Shown one piece after another: positions 34,219 through 45,470 of a stretch of 64,000 nucleotides of DNA. The DNA lies in NCBI GenBank assembly GCA_019426215.1, contig CM033405.1:30038199-30102198 (forward strand), written 5' to 3'. Below the pieces are notes generated by a model. The model saw only the letters and a program-made list of their open reading frames with translations. It was not told where the DNA came from and did no database searches. Numbering within the stretch: the first letter of the stretch is position 1; every line of letters begins with the position of its first letter. The position numbers and the translations under genes were made by a program. This stretch comes from Buddleja alternifolia. Lineage: Eukaryota > Streptophyta > Magnoliopsida > Lamiales > Scrophulariaceae.

Positions 34219-34762
34219 TACTAAGGATATGATACTCATCTATGGAGGTGGAGACCTAAAGTTGGAAGGTTATTCTGATTCAGTCTTTCAGTCTGATGTT
34301 GATGACCGAGAATCCACTTCATGGTTTGTTTTTACTCTCAATGGTGGAGCGGTGTCCTGGAAAAGTACCAAGCAAAGCACAAGCGCTGATCCCACCACTA
34401 AAGCGGAGTATGTGGCAGCCTCAGAGGGAGCCAAAGAAGTTGTTTGGATGAGAATGTTTCTTGGAGAACTTGAATCGGTCTTTAGTGCTCAGCTCCGGTT
34501 ACCAATTTATTGTGATAACAATGGAGCAATAGTGAAGGCCAAGGAACCGAGGTCTCATAACAAGTCCAAACATATTGAGAGAAGATTTCACATCATCTAG
34601 GAGATCATTGACAGAGGAGAGATAGCAGTGCAGAAAATAGCCTCATCTGACAATGTAGCTGACCTGTTCACCAAACCACTACCCTGGGCTGTTTTTTACT
34701 GACACCTGGAGAGGATGGGTATAAGATACCACAATGAGTGGCATTCGGTGCAAGTGGGAAAT
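34219..34762 (+). pseudogene. Array RNase H copy 1
   Basis: From T-K-D-M-I-L-I-Y-G through S-D-V-D-D, T-K-A-E-Y-V-A-A-S-E and L-P-I-Y-C-D-N-N-G-A. A TAG replaces the Trp of H-I-I-W-E-I near 34598. It keeps the full V-A-A-S-E-G-A-K motif and the intact GTTAGG LTR start. Confidence 0.88.
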
Positions 34763-36166
34763 TGTTAGGATTATGCCCCCAGATGCCATAAAGGATAGAA
34801 TGAGTAGGTCATCTATCTTGTATTGAACTTAATTATTATTAATAAAAGGCACTATTTAGTTTTTCACTTAACTCTATTCTGCATCCACAAGTTTTGTAAA
34901 ATGCTTTGCCCGTGTTTTCAGTTCAATCCCTCTACTTCCTATGGGATAGGAAGAATGGCACGAGAGAGATCGACCTTGATTAATAAAACTAGTTCGCAAG
35001 TAATTTGAAGTATTTTAAGGACAAGTAAAGAATTCAAATACTTGTAGAATCTTAGCTCCGACAAAGGAATGCCAGCTGAACACCATGTGATGGTGGGAGC
35101 TTAAGACTGTAGGCACATCAGTGGATCTGAAATGATCGAACATGACTCGCATCGGTTCTATCACATGGGTATTCACTCTGTGACTGTCAATGACAGAACT
35201 GATTATGCGTAATAGGTATACACGAACCTTTGGTCTGAAGTATCAGGCTGAAGATGAACTTGTGATGTCAAGTCTTTCACTAGACTAGTTAGACCTAATT
35301 CACTCGTTGATGGAGTCGACCTCGAAATGCTGACTTGATCGGCAAGTGGTAGTCTTAGCAGATATCTAATATGGGATTTGTTATCTCATAAGTAAATGAG
35401 AATGTACCCTATGTCAATATAGATAAATAGAGATCAAAGTCTCTGGCCAAAGCAAAAGAGACGTTTGTGCTAGCCACTTAATCGATCTCAATGATCTCGT
35501 ATTATTATAATGTATACATATGGTCAAATCCAGTGAGTTTCACATAACCATGAATCTCACTTGATTGGGGAACGTGAACAAAGGGTTTATACATATATGG
35601 TATTTACGATTGGAAGCTTGTGGAATGATCCATTCATTCGTATTTCATTTGGGCTGCGAAGTGGGCCACGTGACTGGCTAGGTGTTACCACTTCCTTTGA
35701 TTTCCTCTCCTTACCAATTGAAGCGAACCTAAAGAGTCGCGCTAAAGAATTGATGAAGAAAATTGAAAAGGATTTTTATTTTATTTTTGGAGAGATTTAA
35801 TTTATTGGATAAGTTAAATAATTAATTAATTACTTATTGGATAAGATAATTAATTAAAGAGATTAATGCAAAAAAAAACCCTGTGCGAATGTGAAATTAC
35901 AAAAAAACACCTGTGTTAACGAAATAGGCTAAAAACCACCATGTGTTATTAAAAATCCGGGCCCCATGGGACACCCATTAGGGCTAGTTGGATGATCAAT
36001 TTGGTCTCTCTCTTTTTGTCTTGGTCAATAAGTCATTGAGATATAAAAGACTTCTCTTGACTTTGACCAAGACAATTAATTGAATTACAATTCATTGTAA
36101 CTCTCTAAATAATAGAAGAAGAAACATATCCTCCAACTCTATACAATAGCTGTCGACCATTTATGA

Positions 36167-36698
36167 TACTAAGGATATGATACTCATCTATGGAGGTGGA
36201 GACCTAAAGATGGAAGGTTAATCTGATTCAGTCTTTCAGTCTGATGTTGATGACCGAGAATCCACTTCAGGGTTTGTTTTTACTGTCAATGGTGGAGCGG
36301 TATCCTGGAAAAGTACAAAGCAAAGCACAACTGCTGATCCCACCACTAAAGCGGAGTATGTGGCAGCCAAAGAAGCTGTTTGGATGAGAATGTTTCTTGG
36401 AGAACTTGAATCGGTCCTTAGTGCTCAGCTCCTGTTACCAATTTATTGTGATAAAAATGGAGCAATAGCGAAAGCCAAGGAACCGAGGTCTCATAACAAG
36501 TCCAAACACATTGAGAGAAGATTTCACATCATCTGGGAGATCAATGGCAGAGGAGAGATAGCAGTGCAGAAAATAGCCTCAGCTGACAATGTAGCTGACC
36601 TGTTCACCAAACCACTACCCTGGTCTGTTTTTTACTGACACCTGGAGAGGATGTGTATCAGATACCACAATGAGTGGCATTCGGTGCAAATGGGAAAT
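36167..36698 (+). pseudogene. Array RNase H copy 2
   Basis: Carries a TAA near 36219 (E-G-stop-S-D-S) and a 12-bp in-frame deletion (V-A-A-K instead of V-A-A-S-E-A-A-K). Its LTR starts TCTTAGAATT instead of TGTTAGGATT, a change that damages the conserved terminus. Confidence 0.88.
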
Positions 36699-38102
36699 TC
36701 TTAGAATTATGCCCCCAGATGCCATAAAGGATAGAATGAGTAGGTCATCTATCTTGTATTGAACTTAATTATTATTAATAAAAGGCACTATTTAGTTTTT
36801 CACTTAACTCTATTCTGCATCCACAAGTTTTGTAAATTGCTTTGCCCGTGTTTTCAGTTCAATCCCTCTACTTCCTATGGGATAGGAAGAATGGCACGAG
36901 AGAGATCGACCTTGATAAATAAAACTAGTTCACAAGTAATTTGAAGTATTTTAAGGACAAGTAAAGAATTCAAATACTTGTAGAATCTTAGCTCCGACAA
37001 AGGAATGCCAGCTGAACACCATGTGATGGTGGGAGCTTAAGACTGTAGGCACATCAGTGGATCTGAAATGCTCGAACATGACTCGCATCGGTTCTATCAC
37101 ATGGGTATTCACTCTGTGACTGTCAATGACAGAACTGATTATGCGTAATAGGTATACACGAACCTTTGGTCTGAAGTATCAGGCTGAAGATGAACTTGTG
37201 ATGTCAAGTCTTTCACTAGACTAGTTAGATCTAATTCACCCGTTGATGGAGTCGACCTCGAAATGCTGACTTGATCGGCAAGTGGTAGTCTTAGCAGATA
37301 TCTAATATGGGATTTGTTATCCCATAAGTAAATGAGAATGTACCCTATGTCATTATAGATAAATAGAGATCAAAGTCTCTGGCCAAAGTAAAAGAGACGT
37401 TTGTGCTAGCCACTTAATCGATCTCAATGATCTCGTATTATTATAATGTATACATATGGTCAAATCCAGTGAGTTTCACATAACCATGAATCTCACTTGA
37501 TTGGGGAACGTGAACAAAGGGTTTATACATATATGGTATTTACGATTGGAAGCTTGTGGAATGATCCATTCATTCGTATTTCATTTGGGCTGCGAAGTGG
37601 GCCACGTGACTGGCTAGGTGTTACCACGTCCTTTGATTTCCTCTCCTTACCAATTGAAGCGAACCTAAAGAGTCGCGCTAAAGAATTGATGAAGAAAATT
37701 GAAAAGGATTTTTATTTTATTTTTGGAGAGATTTAATTTATTGGATAAGTTAAATAATTAATTAATTACTTATTGGATAGGATAATTAATTAAAGAGATT
37801 AATGCAAAAAAAAACCCTTTGCGAATGTGAAATTACAAAAAAACACCTGTGTTAACGAAATAGGCTAAAAACCACCATGTGTTATTAAAAATCCGGGCCC
37901 CATGGGATGCCCATTAGGGCTAGTTGGATGATCAATTTGGTCTCTCTCTTTTTGTCTTGGTCAATAAGTCATTGAGATATAAAAGACTTCTCTTGACTTT
38001 GACCAAGACAATTAATTGAATTACAATTCATTGTAACTCTCTAAATAACAGAAGAAGAAACATATGCTCCAACTCTATACAATAGCTGTCGACCATTTAT
38101 GA

Positions 38103-38646
38103 TACTAAGGATATGATACTCATCTATGGAGGTGGAGACCTAAAGATGGAAGGTTAATCTGATTCAGTCTTTCAGTCTGATGTTGATGACCGAGAATCCA
38201 CTTCAGGGTTTGTTTTTACTGTCAATGGTGGAGCGGTGTCCTGGAAAAGTACAAACCAAAGCACAACCGCTGATCCCACCACTAAAGCGGAGTATGTGGC
38301 AGCCTCAGAGGCAGCCAAAGAAGCTGTTTGGATGAGAATGTTTCTTGGAGAACTTGAATCGGTCCTTAGTGCTCAGCTCCTGTTACCTATTTATTGTGAT
38401 AAAAATGGAGCAATAGCGAAAGCCAAGGAACCGAGGTCTCATAACAAGTCCAAACACATTGAGAGAAGATTTCACATCATCTGGGAGATCATTGGCAGAG
38501 GAGAGATAGCAGTGCAGAAAATAGCCTCAGCTGATAATGTAGCTGACCTGTTCACCAAACCACTACCCTGGTCTGTTTTTTACTGACACCTGGAGAGGAT
38601 GTGTATCAGATACCACAATGAGTGGCATTCGGTGCAAATGGGAAAT
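38103..38646 (+). pseudogene. Array RNase H copy 3
   Basis: Shares the TAA of copy 2 and its TCTTAGAATT LTR start, but lacks the 12-bp deletion. It has Asn in S-T-N-Q-S-T where the other copies have Lys. Confidence 0.88.
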
Positions 38647-40050
38647 TCTTAGAATTATGCCCCCAGATGCCATAAAGGATAGAATGAGTAGGTCATCTAT
38701 CTTGTATTGAACTTAATTATTATTAATAAAAGGCACTATTTAGTTTTTCACTTAACTCTATTCTGCATCCACAAGTTTTGTAAAATGCTTTGCCCGTGTT
38801 TTCAGTTCAATCCCTCTACTTCCTATGGGATAGGAAGAATGGCACGAGAGAGATCGACCTTGATTAATAAAACTAGTTCACAAGTAATTTGAAGTATTTT
38901 AAGGACAAGTAAAGAATTCAAATACTTGTAGAATCTTAGCTCCGACAAAGGAATGCCAGCTGAACACCATGTGATGGTGGGAGCTTAAGACTGTAGGCAC
39001 ATCAGTGGATCTGAAATGCTCGAACATGACTCGCATCGGTTCTATCACATGGGTATTCACTCTGTGACTGTCAATGACAGAACTGATTATGCGTAATAGG
39101 TATACACGAACCTTTGGTCTGAAGTATCAGGCTGAAGATGAACTTGTGATGTCAAGTCTTTCACTAGACTAGTTAGACCTAATTCACCCGTTGATGGAGT
39201 CGACCTCGAAATGCTGACTTGATCGGCAAGTGGTAGTCTTAGCAGATATCTAATATGGGATTTGTTATCTCATAAGTAAATGAGAATGTACCCTATGTCA
39301 ATATAGATAAATAGAGATCAAAGTCTCTGGCCAAAGCAAAAGAGACGTTTGTGCTAGCCACTTAATCGATCTCAATGATCTCGTATTATTATAATGTATA
39401 CATATGGTCAAATCCAGTGAGTTTCACATAACCATGAATCTCACTTGATTGGGGAACGTGAACAAAGGGTTTATACATATAACGTATTTACGATTGGAAG
39501 CTTGTGGAATGATCCATTCATTCGTATTTCATTTGGGCTGCGAAGTGGGCCACGTGACTGGCTAGGTGTTACCACTTCCTTTGATTTCCTCTCCTTACCA
39601 ATTGAAGCGAACCTAAAGAGTCGCGCTAAAGAATTGATGAAGAAAATTGAAAAAGATTTTTATTTTATTTTTGGAGAGATTTAATTTATTGGATAAGTTA
39701 AATAATTAATTAATTACTTGTTGGATAAGATAATTAAATAAAGAGATTAATGCAAAAAAAAACCCTGTGCGAATGTGAAATTACAAAAACACAACTGTGT
39801 TAACGAAATAGGCTAAAAACCACCATGTGTTATTAAAAATCCGGGCCCCATTGGACGCCCATTAGGGCTAGTTGGATGATCAATATGGTCTCTCTCTTTT
39901 TGTCTTGGTCAATAAGTCATTGAGATATAAAAGACTTCTCTTGACTTTGACCAAGACAATTAATTGAATTACAATTCATTGTAACTCTCTAAATAATAGA
40001 AGAAGAAACATATCCTCCAACTCTATACAATAGTTGTCGACCATTTATGA

Positions 40051-40582
40051 TACTAAGGATATGATACTCATCTATGGAGGTGGAGACCTAAAGATGGAAG
40101 GTTAATCTGATTCAGTCTTTCAGTCTGATGTTGATGACCGAGAATCCACTTCAGGGTTTGTTTTTACTGTCAATGGTGGAGCGGTATCCTGGAAAAGTAC
40201 AAAGCAAAGCACAACTGCTGATCCCACCACTAAAGCGGAGTATGTGGCAGCCAAAGAAGCTGTTTGGATGAGAATGTTTCTTGGAGAACTTGAATCGGTC
40301 CTTAGTGCTCAGCTCCTGTTACCAATTTATTGTGATAAAAATGGAGCAATAGCGAAAGCCAAGGAACCGAGGTCTCATAACAAGTCCAAACACATTGAGA
40401 GAAGATTTCACATCATCTGGGAGATCAATGGCAGAGGAGAGATAGCAGTGCAGAAAATAGCCTCAGCTGACAATGTAGCTGACCTGTTCACCAAACCACT
40501 ACCCTGGGCTGTTTTTTACTGACACCTGGAGAGGATGGGTATAAGATACCACAATGAGTGGCATTCGGTGCAAGTGGGAAAT
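40051..40582 (+). pseudogene. Array RNase H copy 4
   Basis: The 5' part matches copy 2, including TAA and the 12-bp deletion. The 3' part (P-W-A-V-F-Y, ATGGGTATAAG, GTGGGAAATTGTTAGG) matches copy 1. It is therefore a mosaic. Confidence 0.88.
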
Positions 40583-41986
40583 TGTTAGGATTATGCCCCC
40601 AGATGCCATAAAGGATAGAATGAGTAGGTCATCTATCTTGTATTGAACTTAATTATTATTAATAAAAGGCACTATTTAGTTTTTCACTTAACTCTATTCT
40701 GCATCCACAAGTTTTGTAAAATGCTTTGCCCGTGTTTTCAGTTCAATCCCTCTACTTCCTATGGGATAGGAAGAATGGCACGAGAGAGATCGACCTTGAT
40801 TAATAAAACTAGTTCACAAGTAATTTGAAGTATTTTAAGGACAAGTAAAGAATTCAAATACTTGTAGAATCTTAGCTCCGACAAAGGAATGCCAGCTGAA
40901 CACCATGTGATGGTGGGAGCTTAAGACTGTAGGCACATCAGTGGATCTGAAATGCTCGAACATGACTCGCATCGGTTCTATCACATGGGTATTCACTCTG
41001 TGACTGTCAATGACAGAACTGATTATGCGTAATAGGTATACACGAACCTTTGGTCTGAAGTATCAGGCTGAAGATGAACTTGTGATGTCAAGTCTTTCAC
41101 TAGACTAGTTAGACCTAATTCACCCGTTGATGGAGTCGACCTCGAAATGCTGACTTGATCGGCAAGTGGTAGTCTTAGCAGATATCTAATATGGGATTTG
41201 TTATCTCATAAGTAAATGAGAATGTACCCTATGTCATTATAGATAAATAGAGATCAAAGTCTCTGGCCAAAGCAAAAGAGACGTTTGTGCTAGCCACTTA
41301 ATCGATCTCAATGATCTCGTATTATTATAATGTATACATATGGTCAAATCCAGTGAGTTTCACATAACCATGAATCTCACTTGATTGGGGAACGTGAACA
41401 AAGGGTTTATACATATATGGTATTTACGATTGGAAGCTTGTGGAATGATCCATTCATTCGTATTTCATTTGGGCTGCGAAGTGGGCCACGTGACTGGCTA
41501 GGTGTTACCACTTCCTTTGATTTCCTCTCATTACCAAATGAAGCAAACCTAAAGAGTCGCGCTAAAGAATTGATGAAGAAAATTGAAAAGGATTTTTATT
41601 TTGTTTTTGGAGAGATTTAATTTATTCAATAAGTTAAATAATTAATTAATTACTTATTGGATAAGATAATTAATTAAAGGGATTAATGCAAAAAAAACCC
41701 TGTGCTAATGTGAAATTGCAAAAAAACACCTGTGTTAACGAAATAGGCTAAAAATCACCATGTGTTATTAAAAATCCGGGCTCCATGGGACTCCCATTAG
41801 GGCTAGTAGGATGATCAATTTGGTCTCTTTTTTTTTTGTCTTGGTCAATTAGTTATTGAGATATAAAAGACTTCTCTTGACTTTAACCTAGACAATTGAT
41901 TGAATTACAATTCATTGTAACTCTCTAAATAATAGAAGAAGAAACATATCCTCCAACTCTATACACTAGCTGTCGACCATTTATGA

Positions 41987-42529
41987 TGTTAAGGATATGA
42001 TACTCATCTATGGAGGTGGAGACCTAAAGATGGAAGGTTATTCTGATTCAGTCTTTCAGTCTGATATTGATGACTAGAATCCAATTCAGGGTTTGTTTTT
42101 ACTCTCAATGGTGGAGCGGTGTCCTGGAAAAGTACCAAGCAAAGCACAAGCGCTGATCCCACCACTAAAGCGGAGTATGTGGCAGCCTCAGAGGTAGCCA
42201 AAGAAGTTGTTTGGATGAGAATGTTTCTTGGACAACTTGAATCGGTCCTTAGTGCTCAGCTCCTGTTACCAATTTATTGTGATAACAATGGAGCAATAGC
42301 GAAAGCCAAGGAACCGAGGTCTCATAACAAGTCCAAACACATTGAGAGAAGATTTCACATCATCTGGGAGATCATTGGCAGAGGAGAGATAGCAGTGCAG
42401 AAAATAGCCTCAGCTGACAATGTAGCTGACCTGTTCACCAAACCACTACCCTGGTCTGTTTTTGACTGACACCTGGAGAGGATGGGTATAAGATACCACA
42501 ATCAGTGGCATTCGGTGGAACTGGGAAAT
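41987..42529 (+). pseudogene. Array RNase H copy 5
   Basis: Lacks the TAA and the 12-bp deletion, but has its own TAG near 42075 (D-D-stop-N). It is more like copy 1 (S-A-D-P-T-T-K, V-V-W-M). Followed by the terminal truncated LTR. Confidence 0.88.
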
Positions 42530-42786
42530 TGTTAGGATTATGCCCCTAGATGCCATAGAGGATAGAATGAGTAAGTCATCTATCTTGTATTGAACTTAAT
42601 TTTTATTAATAAAAGGCACTATTTAGTTTTTCACTTAACTCTTTTCTACATCCATAAGTTTTGTAAAATGCTTTGCCCGTGTTTTCAGTTCAATCCCTTT
42701 ACTTCCTATGGGATAGGAAGAATGGCACGAGAGAGATCGACCTTGATTAATAAAACTAGTTCGCAAGTAATTTGAAGTATTTTAAG

Positions 42787-43050
42787 TTTTGTGAGAGCTA
42801 TACGCCCCTAAAGACAACATAAGGCAAGGCCTTGATGGCCATTGAAAATTCAAAATTTGTTGTTTGGCCAAAAAAGATGAAATACTATTCAAAGAGAGAA
42901 AACAGCCACAAATATTGTCGCTTTTATAAGGACAATGGCCATGATACTGAGGATTGCTTCCAGTTAAAAGATGAAATCGAAAGGTTGATTAGCCAAGGGT
43001 ACTTGCATGACTTTATTGACAAAGCGCGTGAAGCCGAAGTAAAGAAATAG
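42787..43050 (+). pseudogene. Gypsy gag, zinc-knuckle portion
   Basis: Resumes gag after the array: Y-T-P-L-K-T-T then a TAA, then A-L-M-A-I-E-N and Y-C-R-F-Y-K-D-N-G-H-D-T-E-D-C-F-Q-L-K-D-E-I, the C-x8-H-x4-C-like knuckle typical of Tat gag. It ends in TAG at 43048. Compared with related gags, about 50-60 residues are missing between the two halves. Confidence 0.85.
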
Positions 43051-43066
43051 AAGAAAGGGACACGAC

Positions 43067-43630
43067 GTGACCATAGGTCTAGAAGTCAATTCCGCAAAAA
43101 AGAGAAAGAAGGAAAAGGAGGAAGAGGTCGTGAACGTGATGATAATAGATTTCATGATGACTAAAATAACTTGCCTCGACAAGATGGTGAACGAACCCAT
43201 GAGGTTCAAACCAATGCCCATGTTTGGGGAGAAATTCATACAATTGCAGGGGATCCCTCATGCGGAGACTCTCAGAGTGCACGAAAGAGACACCTTCGTG
43301 AGGTATGAGCCTATGAGAAAAGAAGAGAGCCATTGTACGTGATGAATGTGGCTATGGGTCACGAATCCATTAGCTTCGATGATTATGATTATGATGGTGT
43401 TATACGACCCCACGATGATTCGATGGTGATCACTATGAATGTTGCAAATTTTGATGTTCATAAAGTGTTGGTGGATAATGGCAGTTTTGCGGACATTCTG
43501 TTTCTGCATGTCCTAAAAAAGATGAATTTTGATGAAAGGAGGCTTAAGCCTGTAAACACTCCTTTGATGGGATTTGGGGGAGCAAAAGTTGTCCTTTTGG
43601 GTATAATTGATCTACCTACCTCGTTGGGCA
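43067..43630 (+). pseudogene. Gypsy protease region, truncated
   Basis: The frame from 43333 encodes I-S-F-D-D-Y-D-Y-D-G-V, H-D-D-S-M-V-I-T, V-L-V-D-N-G-S-F-A-D-I-L-F (retroviral-type aspartic site, with D-N-G for the usual D-S-G) and P-L-M-G-F-G-G. It stops being homologous at L-P-T-S-L-G (about 43627), where palindromic sequence begins. The preceding 43067-43342 is gag-protease linker in another frame. Confidence 0.8.
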
Positions 43631-43720
43631 ATATGCGATCAACTTTAACTCCTAGAATATTGGAGCAATATGCGATCATTCTAGGAGTTAAAGTTGATCG
43701 CATATTGCTCCAAGAGTGAT
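43630..43720. repeat. Near-perfect palindrome inside gypsy element
   Basis: GGGCAATATGCGATCAACTT plus TAACTCCTAGAAT is followed after ~25 bp by ATTCTAGGAGTTAAAGTTGA plus TCGCATATTGCTCC. The stems pair over more than 30 bp. The right arm also recurs directly at 45156-45195 in the antisense ORF, so the palindrome derives from a duplicated, inverted piece of that ORF. Confidence 0.85.
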
Positions 43721-43740
43721 AAAATCGAGGCACTCTGTGT

Positions 43741-44785
43741 GCCACTTCTATATGGAGCATAGAAAGATAAATACTTCTATATAGCCTAACCTAAATTAAA
43801 AAAATGGAAGATACCTCGTGAGTGGAGGTTAGATTTGCCTCGTCCCGAAGATGTAGGAGATGTGACCTGGGGTCAACATTTTGGTGAAGAACATTATTGG
43901 GGTTTATATAATGCGGACTTGCTCCTGCTCAAGGGAGTGTTGGTTCGGTGCCAGATTAGTCATGCTCCTATCGAATCTGCTAGAGTGGGTAAGCATTGTA
44001 CTTAATCCGGTTTGTATTTTATGATTATAATTTTGTTCGTTATATTTATTTTTATCTTGTTGGTATTTCAGGCATGGCAGAAAAAACTGCTCGGATGGAG
44101 AAGAATTTGGCTAAACAAGCCGCTGGCAGGGCCCCACGACCAGCATGAGGCGTCGCTGTTAGGTGTTATCGAACCCATCCATTCTGGTGAGCCGGTGTTA
44201 GATGTTCCTCCATTGAACGAGCAAGGCACATTCACTCTACAGTGAAGATAAGTGAGGATTCGTGTATAAACCCATCTTCCCCGACTAGTTCGGCGATCGA
44301 GTTGAGAAAGAAAAGAAGGTTCGATCACTCAAGGTACAGTCTCGAACCTGGTTCATCTCTTTTCAATGAATTACATGAGAATTCCATCACCAGATTGATT
44401 GATAAATTTGAGGGTATATGGTTGAAAGATAGAGTTGAGGCTACGAGAGGCCGTGACCATCCTTATCTGCATCGAAACAAGCCTACCATCACCCCTTCAT
44501 GGCGTGTTTATGAGGACAACTCTATCTTTGGAGCAAAGGGATCCTTGGTGGCTTCTGAACTTGTGCAAGGCATTGTCTTGCCAAAAGATAAGGCCAGCCT
44601 CCGAGTATTCCTACTACGGTTACCACAACTTTTCACATAGTTCAGTTCCTTTTCTAATTTTCAGTGTCAAATTTGTGTCTAACATTAGCTTCGTGTTGTT
44701 TTTCGATTGCATTATGTTTACACCAACTATCAGTTAGGCTATATAGAAGTATTTATCTTTCTATGCTCCATATGAGGAGGTGTTT
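43741..44785. other. Inverted segment of the antisense ORF, bounded by inverted repeats
   Basis: ATGGAGCATAGAAAGATAAA plus TACTTCTATATAGCCTAAC at about 43753-43790 recurs inverted at about 44733-44772. Between them, plus-strand reading gives W-R-L-D-L-P-R-P-E-D-V-G-D-V and later R-R-F-D-H-S-R-Y-S, L-I-D-K-F-E-G-I. A GTAAGC...TTTCAG intron-like gap at 43990-44072 keeps the frame (V|G-M-A-E-K-T-A). The N-terminal part of the same ORF type lies on the minus strand at 45470-44790, so this block appears flipped relative to it. Confidence 0.6.
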
Positions 44786-44789
44786 TTCT

Positions 44790-45470
44790 TAAAAATACGA
44801 ACCCGGGAATTATGAGGGAAAATATAGAAAAAGCCCTCATCCCAGTACCCGATCTACTGACCTTAAAGGTTTCTAGGAATTGAGCCAACAATGCAGCAAC
44901 ACCCCAATAATGCATTAAAATAATAAAAGCATTTATATGCCTATAAGAATTAGGTAATAACTAAGTTGGACACAACCCTAACCTACGCAGGATACGAACT
45001 GTGGTTGGGTGAAGAGGAAACCTAACCCCGACAGAAAAATGAGCGAGGTGAAAGGTCGTATATCCTGTTAGAGGGGTATATATGCGATCTTCCTGACCAG
45101 GATTTTTAATGTAAAACTCCTCGGATATGTAATATCTTTCCCTTATCTGAGGAATCATTCTAGGAGTTAAAGTTGATCGCATATTGCTCCAAGAGTGATA
45201 AAATCGAGGCACTCTGTGTGCCACTTCGCCCTTAGACTCTTCTTCATCACCACCCTCGTGAGTTGAGTCTTCTTCAAGATTAGACCCCATATCCTCACCT
45301 TTCCCTTCGTTAGGGTTTTCCTAACTAGTTTAAGCCTCGTTATTATTGGCCTCGTATTCATCTATTTCTAACTCGTCATCATCAACAGTCCTAGATAACA
45401 AATTTAAAATATTTACTTCTTCCTTTCCGGCCAAAGATCTAAGGGATTCATCAGACCTAGTTCTAGACAT
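44790..45470 (-). pseudogene. Antisense ORF of Tat element, Transposase_28-like domain
   Basis: The reading frame starts at ATG ~45468 (M-S-R-T-R-S-D-E-S-L), has two early stops, an acidic E/D-rich stretch, then R-E-R-Y-Y-I-S-E-E-F-Y, F-H-L-A-H-F-S-V-G-V-R-F-P-L-H-P and I-L-R-R-L-G-L-C-P-T. A TAG follows where Gln is usual, then L-L-P-N-S-Y-R-H-I. This matches the plant family called putative gypsy-type transposon (Transposase_28). Such antisense extra ORFs between pol and 3' LTR are known in Tat-lineage elements (family knowledge); their function is unknown. Confidence 0.7.

Larger units (their letters stand above)
32898..42786 (+). repeat. Tandem array: five copia RNase H fragments alternating with LTRs
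   Basis: Five copies of an RNase H fragment alternate with six LTR copies, all on the plus strand. LTR pieces: 32898-34218 (lacks its first ~85 bp), 34763-36166, 36699-38102, 38647-40050, 40583-41986, 42530-42786 (first ~257 bp only). Each RNase H is followed by a PPT-like GTGGGAAATTGTTAGG (or TTCTTAGA variant). Each full LTR copy stops at CTGTCGACC and joins directly to ACTAAGGATATG of the next RNase H. The period measured at GATACTCATC is 1948, 1936, 1948 and 1936 bp. The array begins and ends inside an LTR and has no target duplication, only a 3-bp AAG shared at the junctions. The LTR belongs to the copia element 2 family. Confidence 0.92.

Noticed and set aside
33612..41620. Repeated 79-codon ORF in each array LTR (33612, 35561, 37497, 39445, 41381)
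   Set aside because: It lies wholly inside the LTR, starts at a non-ATG codon and has no recognisable domain. Its conservation follows from the recent duplication of the unit, not from coding function.
32898..42786. Array considered as a CRISPR-like or gene-family array
   Set aside because: Units are long (~1.94 kb) retrotransposon pieces with PPT and LTR features, and every RNase H copy carries a stop or deletion.
44242..44640. Independent 132-codon host gene captured by the gypsy element
   Set aside because: Considered as gene capture, but its position inside a block bounded by inverted repeats fits better as the flipped C-terminal part of the antisense ORF.
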